The notes: generated by a model not told the origin, from the sequence alone. DNA of 64,000 nucleotides from Symbiodinium natans (GCA_905221605.1 CAJNDS010002374.1:310001-374000), one strand, 5' to 3'. Counted from the first letter of the stretch, positions 32,454-44,310 are shown. A program made the numbers and translations.

Positions 32454-32579
32454 ACTATTACTAGTTTTACCACTCGTAACTCCCACCACCACCACCACCA
32501 CCGACTCAGGATCAAAACCTCAATCCTAAACCCGAAGACTTCACAAGCGCAGCTCCACGGCTGCGTGTCATTGAGCAGC

Positions 32580-32945
32580 AGGCGTTTGACACCGAACCCC
32601 CCCCCAACCCTTAAGACTAAACCCCACCCCTCGGTCCTAAAACCCCTGAACCCCCTAAATGCCCCTAAACCCCAACCACCTAAACCCCTAAAACTCGAGT
32701 GGCCTGGCCTGGCGCTGCACTCGAATGGTGTCTAGCGTTATTTTTTCTCCTGAATTTAGGGCTGGTCCTTCTGCCTTTTTTCCTAAAGATATTAGCGAAT
32801 CTTGACGACTATGAACAAATCAACAACACCTGGAAATGTTTATACCATATTGCCAAAGTATTCACAACATCGTGAAAATAGTGAAAAAGATTAGCAGTAT
32901 TTTGATGGTTCTTTTCAATAGAAATAGTGTAAAATATTAGCAAAT
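32580..32945 (+). repeat. AT-rich dispersed element with CCCTAAA-like repeats (left copy)
   Basis: Degenerate CCTAAACCCC repeats (32605-32690) are followed by CTCGAGTGGCCTGGCCTGGC, then TATTTTTTCTCCTGAATT and an AT-rich tail with ATTAGC/ATTCACAA phrases. The reverse complement of the same order of motifs occurs at 36990-37430. Confidence 0.7.
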
Positions 32946-33315
32946 TGTTTCGCAAGGTCCAACCGAGACCGTGCAGACGCTTTGAGCCAGCGCAGTCCGG
33001 AGAAGAAAAGAGAGGGAGAGGAAACGAGACAGAGAAAGAGAGAGAGAGAGAGAGACAGAGCCGGACAGAGCAGCGGGCCAGCGTGGCCGGGGTCCTCTTC
33101 GGGGGGCCTCTTCGCTGGGCAGAAGAAGAAGAGACAGAGCCCCTGGGGGCGGCCTCCCTTCGGGGGGGGTCATGCGTGGGGGAGAGAGAGAGAGAGAGAG
33201 AGACAGAGAGACTTGTACGAGCTCACGTCGGGGGCTGCGACGTTCAAGGGGTTCGGGGTTTTCGGGGAAATGTCCGGTCAGTTTCAGTTGTCAATCTCTG
33301 TCGTTTCTGTGTCAC

Positions 33316-33448
33316 GAAGAGGAAGAGGAAGAGGAAGAGGAAGAGGAAGAGGAAGAGGAAGAGGAAGAGGAAGAGGAAGAGGAAGAGGAAGAGGAAGAGG
33401 AAGAGGAAGAGGAAGAGGAAGAGGAAGAGGAAGAGGAAGAGGAAGAGG
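33316..33448. repeat. (GAAGAG)n hexanucleotide repeat
   Basis: About 22 copies of GAAGAG. The Glu/Arg-rich and Phe/Leu-rich open frames through this and the next tract are low-complexity artefacts. Confidence 0.92.
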
Positions 33449-33469
33449 GGACGCTGGTGCTGCAGCCGT

Positions 33470-33694
33470 TTCTTGGAGGAGCGAGGAGCGAGGGGCGAGG
33501 GGCCAGGAGCGAGGGGCGAGGGGCGAGGGGCGAGGAGCGAGGAGCGAGGGCGAGCGAGAGGAGAGAGGGGAACGCGGAGAGAGAGGAGAGAGAGGAGAGA
33601 GAGGAGAGAGAGGAGAGAGAGGAGAGAGAGGAGAGAGAGGAGAGAGAGGAGAGAGAGGAGAGAGAGGAGAGAGAGGAGAGAGGAGAGAGAAGAG

Positions 33695-33727
<33 letters not shown>

Positions 33728-33738
33728 GAGAGAGATGC

Positions 33739-33772
<34 letters not shown>

Positions 33773-33819
33773 GAGAGAGAGGAGGAGAGAGAGAGGAGAG
33801 AGAGAGGAGAGCGAGAGAG

Positions 33820-33851
<32 letters not shown>

Positions 33852-33932
33852 GAGAGGAGAGAGAGAGAGAGAGGAGAGAGAGAGGAGAGAGAGAGGAGCG
33901 AGAGAGGAGAGAGAGAGGGAGAGAGAGGAGAG

Positions 33933-33965
<33 letters not shown>

Positions 33966-34153
33966 GAGAGAGGGGAGAGAGAGAGAGGGAGAGAGAGAGG
34001 AGAGAGAGAGGGAGAGAGAGGGGAGAGAGAGGGGAGAGAGAGGGGAGAGAGAGGGGAGAGAAAGGGGAGAGAGAGAGGAGAGAGAGAGGAGAGAGAGGAG
34101 AGAGAGGAGAGAGAGGATAGAGAGGAGAGAGGGGAGAGGGGAGAGGGGAGAGA
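33470..34153. repeat. Homopurine tract, (GAGAGAGGA)n and related
   Basis: About 0.7 kb that is almost pure A and G on the + strand, built from GAGAGAGGA, GAGCGAGG and GGGAGAGA units. It is the purine counterpart of the pyrimidine tract at 19430-20142. Confidence 0.9.
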
Positions 34154-34159
34154 ATGCAT

Positions 34160-34910
34160 ACAGTGCCGATGCCTTTGCGCCTTGCAAGCCGGAGAACTGG
34201 CCAGGACCGCATCTGGGTCTTGGTTGAAAGAATAAACACTTTTTGACAAAACCTTGGGTACAAGTTTGCAAAGTAGTGATTTTTCAAAAACAAGTGCCAA
34301 CAGCAGCAGCTTCCGGAGCAGCCACAGCGGCGACAACGCCTTTCGCTTCCCGGGCTGCGGTGGCGATGGACCAACCCATTGAGCCTGATGTCCGAGGGCC
34401 CGGCACAGGAGGGCGAAACAGCGCGAGCGACAGCGACCGCAACAGAGCGACTTGACGACTGGAGGCTGAGCGTGGAGAACTTCGCCTTCTTTGTCCATGA
34501 GCCCGGGCATCAGAACTGGCCTCACACGCCTTGCCCTGGCTGCCTCAGGATACCGGATTAAAAGCGCCGTGCTGCGCAGGTTTTGTTGCGCTGGAGCACG
34601 AAAGTAAAGGTCGCTTTTTAGTCTTGGAATCTTGGAGTAGAATACGTTCGGAAGCGAACTGGATCAGTTGCGTTGGCTGGGCGCCATCACTGTTTGAGCT
34701 CATGTTTGCACTCTCGCAGTAGCTGCGCAGGCTTGCTTGATTGGATGTTCGATGCAGCGTTTCGCAGAAACATGCTGAAAGAGATCACAACATGTTGCAA
34801 TGGAGAGAAAATCCAGACAATCACACTCAAGCCTCGGCAGACTTAATCCAGCTAAGGGCAGCTGATGAAGGCGCTCTTCTGCGGTTGCGAGCAGCCACTG
34901 CAGCAGCTAC
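34160..34910. other. Spacer between the purine tract and the CAG repeat
   Basis: A codon-like phrase near 34456-34510 (DDWRLSVENFAFFVHEPG) may be an isolated exon, but it cannot be linked to a family or to neighbouring exons. Confidence 0.3.
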
Positions 34911-34916
34911 AGGTAG

Positions 34917-34989
34917 AGCAGCAACAACAGCAACAGCTGCAACAGCAACAGCAGCAACAGCAGCAACAGCAGCAACAGCAGCAACAGTT

Positions 34990-35043
<54 letters not shown>
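34917..35043. repeat. (CAACAG)n and (CAG)n repeat
   Basis: Mixed CAA/CAG triplets that become pure CAG at the right end. In one frame it would encode poly-Gln, but flanking codons give no recognisable protein. Confidence 0.9.
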
Positions 35044-35044
<1 letters not shown>

Positions 35045-35049
35045 CTTCT

Positions 35050-36830
35050 TCCGCAGCGGCGACAGCGCGTGTGGCTTGCCGGGCTGAGATGGCGACGTAC
35101 AAACCCGCTGAGCAACTTGTCGGCAAGTTCGACGTTGCCAAACGTAGCCCCGCTGAGAAGCTTGAGAGAGCAAACATGTTTCAAAGAGGCCGTGTCTTAT
35201 GACAGTAAGGAGAGATGGGTTCAGACAAAAGTCCAACCAACGTGTTAATGCTTGTAAACAGTTCGACAGACCCTTCAAAAGAATATTTCGCCAGCCGAAA
35301 GATGAGAAAAAAGTGAATGAAAGAACTGTACATTTGGCGACATGAGCCATCAGGACGAGAAAGGGCAGCAAAAATGCCGGATTGCAGCCAGAACAGCCAC
35401 AAAAATGCTTGCCAGTTGTCGCTATCACGTGCCCGCACGCAGGCCTGCTCGTCCTGGGAGGAGGAGCCAGGATTCTTTGGCAGCAGCACCCAGGCGCGCA
35501 GGGCAGCGCCGAAGATTGAACACCTTGGTAGGCGATTGCGATTGGCAAGCGCCGCTTCTGATCACAGTTGGATTGAGTGTAAGACCCATCAACACATTGC
35601 GTAACGAAGATGAGGTCGCATTAGCCCCTTCAGATGATCTGTGGCAACATCGCCCTTCATGTTGCTCCCACACCCCGTTCCCGTTCCCCACACCCTGTCC
35701 CATGTTCGTTTTTGCACGTTCGCTATTTGTTGTTCATTGTCGTCATCCTCTGTTTCTTGAAGTTTTGCTTCGGCATGTTTTGGATACATGATTAATCTTG
35801 CACTCGAACTTCACCTAGCACGATTCCTCTCCATTTCACAACAAAGCGAGAAGGATTAAGCAGTGCGTTGCGACAGGCTCTAGACAGGTTTCTCGTAAGA
35901 CCCACCTTCAAGCGATCCAGTCAACTGGGCGGGTGCCACTGTGCTAGCCGCCCGGCCGACAGCTTCCCCTGCGAGGCCCGTGGCAGCGCTTGGTCCGTCG
36001 TTTAATCGAGGCAGCAAGCGCATGCTCCTCGAATGCCTCGCACATTTGTAGTGCATGTCGGACACATTGATTTGTCTTGCGCCGCAGACATGAGACATCT
36101 CTCACATGTGAACCGTGCTCTAAAACCAGACAGCATGCCACTTCCGCACATTCCACGACGGCATGACGCCATGCTTGGGGCTCAGCCGAAGGCTTGGGCC
36201 GAAGGCCTCGTGTCTCCCTATGCAGCCCCCGCACTGCATCGTGCGTGTGCTATCCTACACATCGTTTGCCAAAGATGGGCCAGGCAGGCGCCGCAGCACA
36301 AGAGCCAGCCAAGACAGGCCACTGTGCCAGCTTGTGTTAGGAGGTTTCTCTTGCAGCAAATCGACAAACAAACGCGGGCGGAGTCTGTCATGACACAGCC
36401 TTAGTTTTCCGATTCGGCTCGTTTCCCTGGGCTTGTTTTGTTAAGTCGACCCTAAACCGTAAATTCTAATCTCTCAATCTTCGACTAAGAGCAGATCAGA
36501 TTAACCAGGCAGACGCCCCAAAAGGAACCCTGCAGACTAAGCGGCCAAATGAGCCTTAGCCGCTTCACTTGAGGTAAAAGGCTCCAAAAGGATGGCGCCT
36601 CCGCCAATCCAGGTTGAGAATTCAGGGTTGTTAACGCCCTGGTCAAGTTGTGTTTCATGCGCATGTGACAATGCCTCTGGTGTGCCGAAAAAACACATGG
36701 TTTCAAGTATAAACGCAGCACAGTTCACAAAGACCAGCTCCCAATGCAACCACACTTTCATCAATAATCTGCCTGCATGTTTTCAAGCACTGACCAGAGA
36801 TCAGCGACAAAGTGGGCCGCGTAGCCTTGA
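35050..36830. other. No gene seen
   Basis: Several frames of 60-150 codons are open on both strands. None shows a family motif, and none is bounded by credible splice sites. Confidence 0.45.
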
Positions 36831-36837
36831 ACCAAGA

Positions 36838-36920
36838 CCGATGCAGTTTCGACGCGGTTTCGATGCAGTGTCGATGCAGTTTTGAAACCGATGCAGTTTC
36901 GATGCAGTTTTTCTCAAAGC
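36838..36920. repeat. Short repeats of GATGCAGTTTC
   Basis: The 11-mer and close variants recur about six times, followed by further degenerate copies to about 36985. Confidence 0.8.
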
Positions 36921-36989
36921 GGCATGAATTCGATTCAGTTTCTGTGCATTTTCTTTACAGCCCGAAACGACGTCGAAACTGCATCGGCT

Positions 36990-37430
36990 TCTTCTTATTT
37001 CAGGGTTTTCTTCTTGTTCTTTTTATAAGAACTGTCGATTACCAATACTTAGTTTTTTCGTTTTTTGCGAATAGATTTAAAACATTTTTCAATATGTGCG
37101 AGTCTTTTTTCAAGATTGTCAAGTTTTGTGAATATTTTGGTAATATTTCAAGATGTTGTTAATGTGTTTACAATATTTCCAAGATTTTGCTAATACTTTT
37201 TGGAAAAATCACAAGGACCGGCCACAATTCAGGAGAAAAAATAGCGCCATCGGGCACCGCCAGGCCAGGCTACTCGAGACCACCACCCTTTGAGTGGTTC
37301 AGGTGTTTAAGAGTTGTGGGCATACGTGTTTAAGGGCTTTGGGGGATTGGGAGATAGGGCTTTCCAGGTTTTAGTCTTAGAGGTTTAGGTGGATGGGTGT
37401 GAAGGGTCTGAGGTCATTTAGTGGAGGGTG
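36990..37430 (-). repeat. AT-rich dispersed element with CCCTAAA-like repeats (right, inverted copy)
   Basis: Read on the - strand, this has the same order as 32580-32945: degenerate CCTAAA repeats, CTCGAGTAGCCTGGCCTGGC, then TATTTTTTCTCCTGAATTGT and an AT-rich ATTAGC/ATTCACAA tail. The two copies thus form a long inverted pair about 4 kb apart. Confidence 0.68.
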
Positions 37431-38134
37431 CGGGCAGAGGGGGCCAAGTATGCGAGGTCTTCAGCTGACTTCATTCCATGTAAGCCAGGCAAGCCAGTAG
37501 TTGCCAGAAGCAGCCCCAGACTTTTCGCGCACAAATCTTGTATCGCAATTGCAAAGCCGATTTTGTTGCCAGAGTTCAGAGTTCCGCGGCATTTTTTGGT
37601 TTCATTCCTGAAAGTGGGGGTTTGTCTGCGGAGGGCACCTCGCAGCCAGTCCCAAAGCGTACCAATCAAGGGGCTTCCCGACCACACCCCGATGGAACTT
37701 GCCCGTAAATTTGTGAAGCGAATTTTGGTTTCTCCCTATCCCCAGCCCAACCTTTGCATTTTAGCAGTTCCCAAAGGCCAGAGCCCCTTTTTTCATCACA
37801 GCCCACAGGCGACAAAAAATCGAAAGTACGAGGGCTGGCTTGTAAAGCGTTTTGCTGAAACAGAAATCAGTACCCCCTCCGCTTGCACAAGCATGGATTT
37901 CACAACGCAAATCCGGAATTGATCTCGAGAAAGGTTAGTTACAACCAAAATCGGGAATGATTGCTCTTGGATCTCTCGGCTCTTCCATTTTCAGAATGCC
38001 AGCTTGGGAAACGCACATATGGGCAGAGAAAGTGAGTGCGAACTCGGAAGAGGCAGAGACAGACGGAGAGAAAGAGACAGGAAGAGAAGGGCGTCGGCAA
38101 AAAACAAGAGATGCCAGAGAGAAAAAAATTAAGG

Positions 38135-38850
38135 AGTGGAAATAACCAAGGGCAGGCGCGCAACAATAACAGATGTCATGAGGGAGATAATGACCGAAAC
38201 TGCTTGGAACAGTGGCAAACGATCGTCGGCTGCAGCCAGCGCAGCAGCCCGTAAAGTTCAAGCGGATGGCACGCCAAGCAAAGGTGTGAGAGGACACTCT
38301 TGCAATCCGCTCTCTCCGCTCCAAGGCGGCAACGGCCGCTACGAGGAGGCGAATTGTTGCACATCTTTGTGAACGGTGATGGCATTAGCCATGCCAGGGG
38401 GGGTGGGGCTCCAGGCACGAAGGATGAAGCTAGCAGAGCTGGCAGAGAGCTTCCGGCCAAGCGAAGGCCGGACGAGCCGACACCCTTCATGCCACTGGAC
38501 GGCAAGTTGGGAGTATGAGGGCGTGCTGCTGATTCCGGCGTACATCCACACATACCAAGGTCCTACATGTCCGCATTGCGAGAGGCGCATGGGTTGCTGT
38601 GTGCTGTGTCGTTCTGTGCCCTGAGCACGACTTACGACTTGTGTTAGGTACAAGGGCAGCTGGCCAAGGAGGTGGTCCACAGCATGGACAAAGACAAGCC
38701 ACCGCCGACGCCTGAGGGGCACAGGAGACTTGTGTAAGAGAGGGCGGCCTGCAGTTACAGAATCCAGAAGGCGGCCCAACCGCAACATGGACGAGTTCCG
38801 AACCCTGAAAGACGCTTGCGACAGGCATCGAATTGTGGTGCCTTTGCAAG
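38135..38850 (+). CDS. Possible exons of an unknown gene
   Basis: Phrases that look coding but are not identified include QLAKEVVHSMDKDKPPPTP (about 38650-38720), followed by either a stop (TAA at about 38738) or a GT donor (GTAAGA), and NMDEFRTLKDACDRHRIVV (about 38780-38840). Their spacing and frame would fit adjacent exons separated by a GT-AG intron. No domain is recognised, and the stretch before 38640 has no certain exon. Confidence 0.28.
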
Positions 38851-39644
38851 GAAACTCAGACCATATGTAATGTGGTGATTCGCCTCTTTCCAGAGGCAGG
38901 GGCAGCCCTTGGCGACCAGCCGCAGCCTGCCGGCTTTGCCTAAGGGCCGCAACCTCCTGCAGGGTGTCCAGGAGCCGACGTCACCACATGAGAGCTGAGC
39001 AGCCTCATAAAGCAGTCGCAGCAGTAGCTCAGGAGCGAAAGCACACGCGTCCGAGACTGCTTGTTGAGATTCTCAGGAGCCTGACGCTGTGCCCAGCCCG
39101 CTCACGAAGGCCATCGGAATTCTGCTGGCATGACCCGAATGACCCGCGATATGTTCTGTCGCGGATGCGAGAGAGGCCAAGATGCTTGCAACGATGACCT
39201 GAGACAGCTGAGAGCCGCTGCGCAGCGACTGCAGAGCAGCCGGAAGTTTGGTCAACCAGGTCTCCAAGAGTGTTTATGCACGTGATTAAGCCACGTAGCT
39301 AGCTGCGACAGCTCAGCGGCACCGGTCGGAGTCTCGGCACGCAGAACGTTTCACTTCGTTTCACCCAGAGGTTCCTCAAGCGCTTTCGGGCTGTCGAGTC
39401 AGTGTTTGTGCTGTGCTTGGCAGCTTTTTCGCCTTCTCTCCCAAGGAGAGGTGATGTCGGAGAGCCGAGGGAACAACTTGGTGATGCCCTGCAGCTTGCA
39501 ACGCTGTTCGTTCTTGCCGCTCTCTTTGCAGCAGGCCTCCCTCTTTAACTTCAACTCAGATCAGATTCTCGGCGATCTCTCAGCGGCTCCAAGATACAGA
39601 GGGCCGACTAAAGGGTGCCACAGGGGGTGCTCAAGCTAAGCGCC

Positions 39645-42037
39645 ATGGCGAGCGGACGCAGGCCACGGCATGCCCGCGTGTGAGAACTTAACAGCAGCTC
39701 TTAAGGAGAGCACTTCGAAGAACCTTCAAGGAAGCGGACCGTTAGAGTGACTTGAGGGCGAGGAGCCTGCTGGCAGCATTGGTTCTGCTGGTCGCTGCGC
39801 CAGGACCCTAATCGGTTCAAGTTTCTTTTTCCTTGACAGAGCTGTCGGTGAGTCAGCTCTTGCTGGAAATTGGTGCGAGCCCAAAACGCCCTTGGAGAAG
39901 CTGAAAGAGCGCTCCCAAGTCTCTTTCCCAAGGGCCTGCCTCTGGAGATGGACGTTTGCTGATGCATTCGTCGCTCCCCAGATCGGCAGCCGAGCCCCCC
40001 GCGGCACCTTGCCAGCAGAGAGACATGCGCGATGTGGAAAAAACGACGTGCAGTTCGCCTGCGCGGCAAATGCAGATGCATATGGAAGCCTTTCTAAGGT
40101 CCTGTCCGCACGGCCCGCTTCGCCAGTGACAGCGGAGCCGAGGCGCGCCACATCCGCAACACGCATTTTGTTGCCACGTAAAATGAAGCGAGATGGGACA
40201 AAGAGACCGTCAAGTCCAGGACTCAGTCGAAATCTCGGGCTTCTCCGGCTTTGTGGTGGGCCTTGCGTTCCTGCCGTACACCTGCTACGCACTCCTGACG
40301 GCCGTCAACATCGTGAGGCTGGGACCGGACGCAGCTGCAAGCTTCTGCGACTCAACTCTACTTTTAAACTCTACTTAAAGTTCCAATTTCCTTCTACATC
40401 TTGCAAACTGTGTCCTTCAGAGCGGGTCCTTTCTCGGATCGTGTTTTTGTAACTCGCGCTCTCAAGGGGGGAGAGCGTCCCAACCTTCGGCTTCGAGCTG
40501 CTCTCCGGTGTGGTGTCCCTTGGTCACAACCTCAGAGCCTTTCAGAGCCTCCGACGGGAGATGTTGAGACAGTTGACAAGCACATGCAAAAAAATGTGAA
40601 AAACAAAGCAAAACAACAACCATATGGGTTGCGAATTTGTTGTGCCATTCAGGCCTGGTGGCCTGGTCGCTGGGCAGCTTTCTCCAGCGTGGCCGAGGAC
40701 AAAAACGGGAGACAGACACTGATAAGACGGAGGAAGACGTTCTCTTGCAGAGAGGGTGTCGCTGTGTCGCCAGGCCTGCCGGCTGGGCCCCTGGGATTGC
40801 TGGGCCTGTCGGAGGGCCTCTCCTACCTGGCCGCGCCTCGCTCTGTGAGATCAAGTGTGCTTGGTCCTGTGATCGTGACGGGATGGGGGCGGGCAGTTCC
40901 GTGCTCTTTCCTAGCGAACGAAGCTCAGAACATTTCAGAACTGTTGGAACGTTTCGTGTCCGTGTATGTGTGTGGGTGGCTGAGCATTGGTGCAAGTTCA
41001 CATAAAGGTGGCAGCATGCAGCAGCGCAACAATATGCATACTTGTACAGTACTTATACATATTCATTATTTTCCCATGAACCAGGCGCTGGGCCTTCTCT
41101 TAGCCACGGCCGCGGCCGGGCTGCGTTCAGGCAGAAGTTTGAGCCGCGATGGTGTGAAGTTTGTGCCGCCTGCAAAGCCTTCAGGACCTTCGCTGCCCAA
41201 GATCAGCATGCCCAATGTCGAGATACCCAAAGTCAGCCTGCCTGCAGCGCCGTCACTTCCGAAGGTACAGAGAAGTGTTGCTCGTGGTGTCGCATGTGAA
41301 AGACACATTCAATGAAGTGTTTTGTTCAGGGAGTGGAGATGCCTTCCTTGAAGGTGCGGCTTCTTTTTTTTTTTTTTTTTTTGGGGGGGGGGGTCATATG
41401 TTGGGGCTGACTTTGTGTGGGTTTTGCCTCTCGGATGGTCTCTTCCGTGCGCGTCTTCAGTGCACAAGAATCAGCAGGAGACGCACCCCCCAAAAGGTGC
41501 CTGACATGAAGCTGGGGGACCTCAAGTCCAAGCTGCCGGACATCAAGGTCCCGGACATCAAGGTCCCGGACATCAAGGTGCCAGACATCAAGGTCCCAGA
41601 CGTGAAGGTGCCAGACGTGAAGCTGCCAGAGGCTGGGAGATCTCTAGGCCAAAGATCAGAGTGCACCATACAGCGCTTCCACGCGAAGAGAGGTGAAAGT
41701 TCCAGAAGTAAGCCTCCCGAAGACAGAGGCAAAGAAGGAGACAAAGAAGGCGGCACTTCGGGTTCCGAACCGTTTCTTTTCCGAGAAGTGTCTCAGTGGG
41801 ATCCCATCGTTGCAATTAAGTCACAAGGTTTTCGGCACAGAAGTCCTTGCCATCAGCAATTGATCTTCGTGGGGAGCACCCGCCCCACCCCCAACGCTCG
41901 TGCCTTCACATGTCAGGAGGCCCCGCCTCCTCCGCCTCCTGCGCCCAAGAAAGCCGAGGCAGCTCCTACGGGTCAAAATCTGGCAAGTTGGCCTTCTCAT
42001 CCTCTCACCCCCTCCTTCTCTGCGATTCTTGCTTTGC

Positions 42038-42073
<36 letters not shown>

Positions 42074-42078
42074 GCCCG

Positions 42079-42133
<55 letters not shown>

Positions 42134-42175
42134 GAGGCCAAGTCATCGTCGGATATGGCAGATCTCTTTGCCTGA
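39645..42175 (+). CDS. Probable plastid membrane protein with K-V-P-D-I/V repeat tail
   Basis: ATG 39645 (MASGRRPRHARV) is followed in a later exon by the signal-peptide-like core RSLLAALVLLVAAP (about 39760), and then by ADAFVAPQIGSRAPRG (about 39960). The FVAP motif is typical of dinoflagellate plastid transit peptides. Membrane-like exons follow: GFSGFVVGLAFLPYTCYALL (about 40235), GLPAGPLGLLGLSEGLSYLA (about 40778) and ALGLLLATAAAGL (about 41085). The tail begins PSLPKISMPNVEIPKVSLP. It continues as a tandem pentapeptide series of KVPDI or KVPDV units (41494-41630), then KVPEVSLPKTEAKKETKKAA, a Pro-rich exon (APPPPPPAPKKAEAAPTG, about 41920) and KSSSDMADLFA with stop TGA 42173-42175. Function is unknown. 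The repeat tail resembles the DIKVP-type repeats of AHNAK proteins in pattern only. Exon joins are inferred. Confidence 0.68.
42046..42132. repeat. (CT)n tract before the last exon
   Basis: A CT run broken by a short CGCCCG segment. It ends in TTTCGAG directly before the final exon at about 42136, so it is a polypyrimidine tract made of microsatellite. Confidence 0.85.
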
Positions 42176-42414
42176 GGGCCTGGTCTCATGTCATCAGTTT
42201 CTCAATTTTACTATTCGGAGAGTCAAGTCAGGAACAGCTGGAACAGCGTGAGTGGAGAACGGGGAAGAGCATGGGAGAGCACTGAACTGTTGGTAGGGAT
42301 GTCGGCAGCTGATTCTGTGCAAATCTTGTGCATGTGCGCAAAACGTAGTGCTCAAGTTCAGCGGGAAAGCCCACCCGCTTTTCACACACGGCGACGTGGA
42401 GAGCTTCGTGATGA

Positions 42415-42872
42415 ATGGCTTGGCTCTGGTGGCTGCTGTGGTTGGCTCTGGCTCAGGGCCAAGATTCAATAGACTGCGATGAGCTGGAACCCGAGGCTCC
42501 AAGAAAAGGATGAGTGCTGAACAAGGGCCTCCCCCCCATGAGATTTGCCGCATGTTGGGAATGTGGGGAGGCCCTGGAGTTGTCCCTGCTCCAACTGGGG
42601 CAGCGCCTGGGCCGCGTGGCAACGGCAGGTAGGGGGGGCGGGGGGGAGGTAGGGGGGGACCTACGCACATTGCACACACATCGTCACATCTGAGTACAAT
42701 GTCCCTCGAGGAGCAGTTGAGCCTGTGCATCCACAACAGGAGCCCAAGGCGGGGAAGATGAACTGGGTAAAGCTTTTGAACAGTTCATCCAAGTTTCAAT
42801 TCATGTGAACATGGGAACGTGCACGCCCATTTATTCTCTTTTTGTGTTGGGGGAGCACGGTTTCGAGATTTC

Positions 42873-42907
<35 letters not shown>

Positions 42908-44310
42908 AGAAGAAAAGGGAGGAAGGAAGGGAGAGGGAGAGGGAGAGAGACTTGCGCGCTCTCCCAAAAAGCTGCTTTGACTGAGTCGCCCTCTCGAGTT
43001 CTTTGTAAGTGAGCCTCTCGCACACTTCAGATCAGGACACCTCCTGCACCGGCGCCTTCCATGTCTGCACGTTGGCAGAGACCCTCGGGATGCAACTAAG
43101 AGAATGAACAACAGAAGGACAGAAGCAGAGACAGATCGGCAGATCAATGCTCTCCTCTTCTTTTTGCTTCATAGAGAGGTCTCTTCAGATCATTATGTTG
43201 GCCTTTTGCAGATCTGTATTTCTGAAGAGTTGTTTGGAAGTCTCCGTCCTTCTTGTCGGCCTTTCGAGGCGCCACACTTGTGCGTACATCCCGGGCTGCC
43301 ACTGGCACCGCGAGACCGCCTACGGAGGCCGTGTGCTCTTTGTGTTCTGGTTGGGCGGAGTGTCGCGTGTTATGCGCCTCCGTCCCACGAGGCTGGTGCA
43401 CGGAGAATGGTGCGAAGGCCAGCGAGGGCTCCAAGGAAGCCAAGGAAGCCAAGGGCGCCAAGAGCGCCAAGAGCGCCAAGGGCGCCAAGGGCGCCAAGGC
43501 CAAGTCCCCTCACTGCGCCACCATGGACGGCCCCCGCTGCGCCGCCGAGCCCGCCTGTCGTTGGGAGAAGAGCTGGATCGATGCCGGCTGTCGAGGAGAT
43601 GGGAGCCGCTGGCAGAACCCAGGCGCCAGAATCCATCATGCTGTTGCCTGGAGTATTTCTAAAGCTGCTGAAGTGTATGCTGGCGAGCTGCTTCCGCTGT
43701 GTTTTGGGGTTTGGACTTCGGGTTCGACGGTCAGGCTGCAGCTTCACCAACGATGCCGAGGCACGGCGAACAAGGGTCGTGACTGATTGGATCCCGAATT
43801 CTGGATGTTCCCCACTCTGTCCCACTCCCAGCGCGGCCGGCCTGACATGTAAGGATGCTGTCTGTTTCGCAGGGGGGCATGGCACGCGGCGCAACAAAGA
43901 TTGCTCAGAAGGGGAGTGACAGGAAGCCCCTATTAGCAGAAAGAAGTCAGAGCGTGACTTGAGACAAGCTGCGTAGACAACAGACAACACTTGGTTGCAA
44001 TCTTGTGTTCTGTTCGAACAGCCAACGCGGTCTGGTAACAGAGTCTGCACAAGTGCCAAACTAGTGCACTGCGTGGCGTGACATATCAAACTTCGCCAAT
44101 GTGGGACCATGCAGATGACGTAGCGTAAGGGCTTGCTGCAACCCTGAGGCATGCATGTTCATGCCGGGATGCAACTGGAGGGGCCGCAGCTCCTACGGTG
44201 GCTGGTGCTCCAGCAAAGGTGACTCTAACGAGGCAGGCAAAGCCTGTGCTTTTGAGACGACGCAGAGTGCTTGCACACAGCACGGCTGCATCTGGACGGT
44301 GTCAGCATGA
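42415..44310 (+). CDS. Secreted cysteine-rich protein with Lys/Ala/Gly-rich linker
   Basis: The start MAWLWWLLWLALAQGQ is a strong signal peptide, with mature sequence DSIDCDELEPEAP. Later exons hold cysteine pairs spaced with aromatic residues: TSCTGAFHVCTLAET (about 43040), HTCAYIPGCHWHRETAYGG (about 43273), SPHCATMDGPRCAAEPACRW (about 43505) and GCNWRGRSSYGGWCSSKGD (about 44168). The end is SACTQHGCIWTVSA and TGA 44308-44310. A tandem KEAKGAKSAK-type linker lies between the second and third groups. The recurring C-x(3-8)-C-x-W pattern suggests small disulfide-bonded modules, perhaps binding a surface ligand. I do not recognise the family. A different ATG at 42411 gives a poor signal peptide in another frame, so 42415 is preferred. 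Confidence 0.62.
42874..42956. repeat. (GA)n-rich tract inside an intron
   Basis: GA and GGA units in the first intron region of the cysteine-rich gene. Purine-rich on the sense strand, so not a polypyrimidine tract. Confidence 0.8.
43433..43503 (+). repeat. Coding 12-bp tandem repeat (Lys-Gly/Ser-Ala-Lys linker)
   Basis: AAGGGCGCCAAG/AAGAGCGCCAAG units within an exon of the cysteine-rich protein, encoding K-G-A-K and K-S-A-K steps. It is expected to be length-variable between strains. Confidence 0.8.

Noticed and set aside
32945..34525. Open frames of 320-417 codons, Arg/Glu-rich (+) or Ser/Leu-rich (-)
   Set aside because: Low-complexity translation of (GAAGAG)n and GAGAGG tracts with no conserved flanking domain.
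34827..35248. Poly-Gln/poly-Ala/poly-Cys frames over the CAG tract
   Set aside because: Simple-repeat artefact; neighbouring codons show no protein family and no splice framework.
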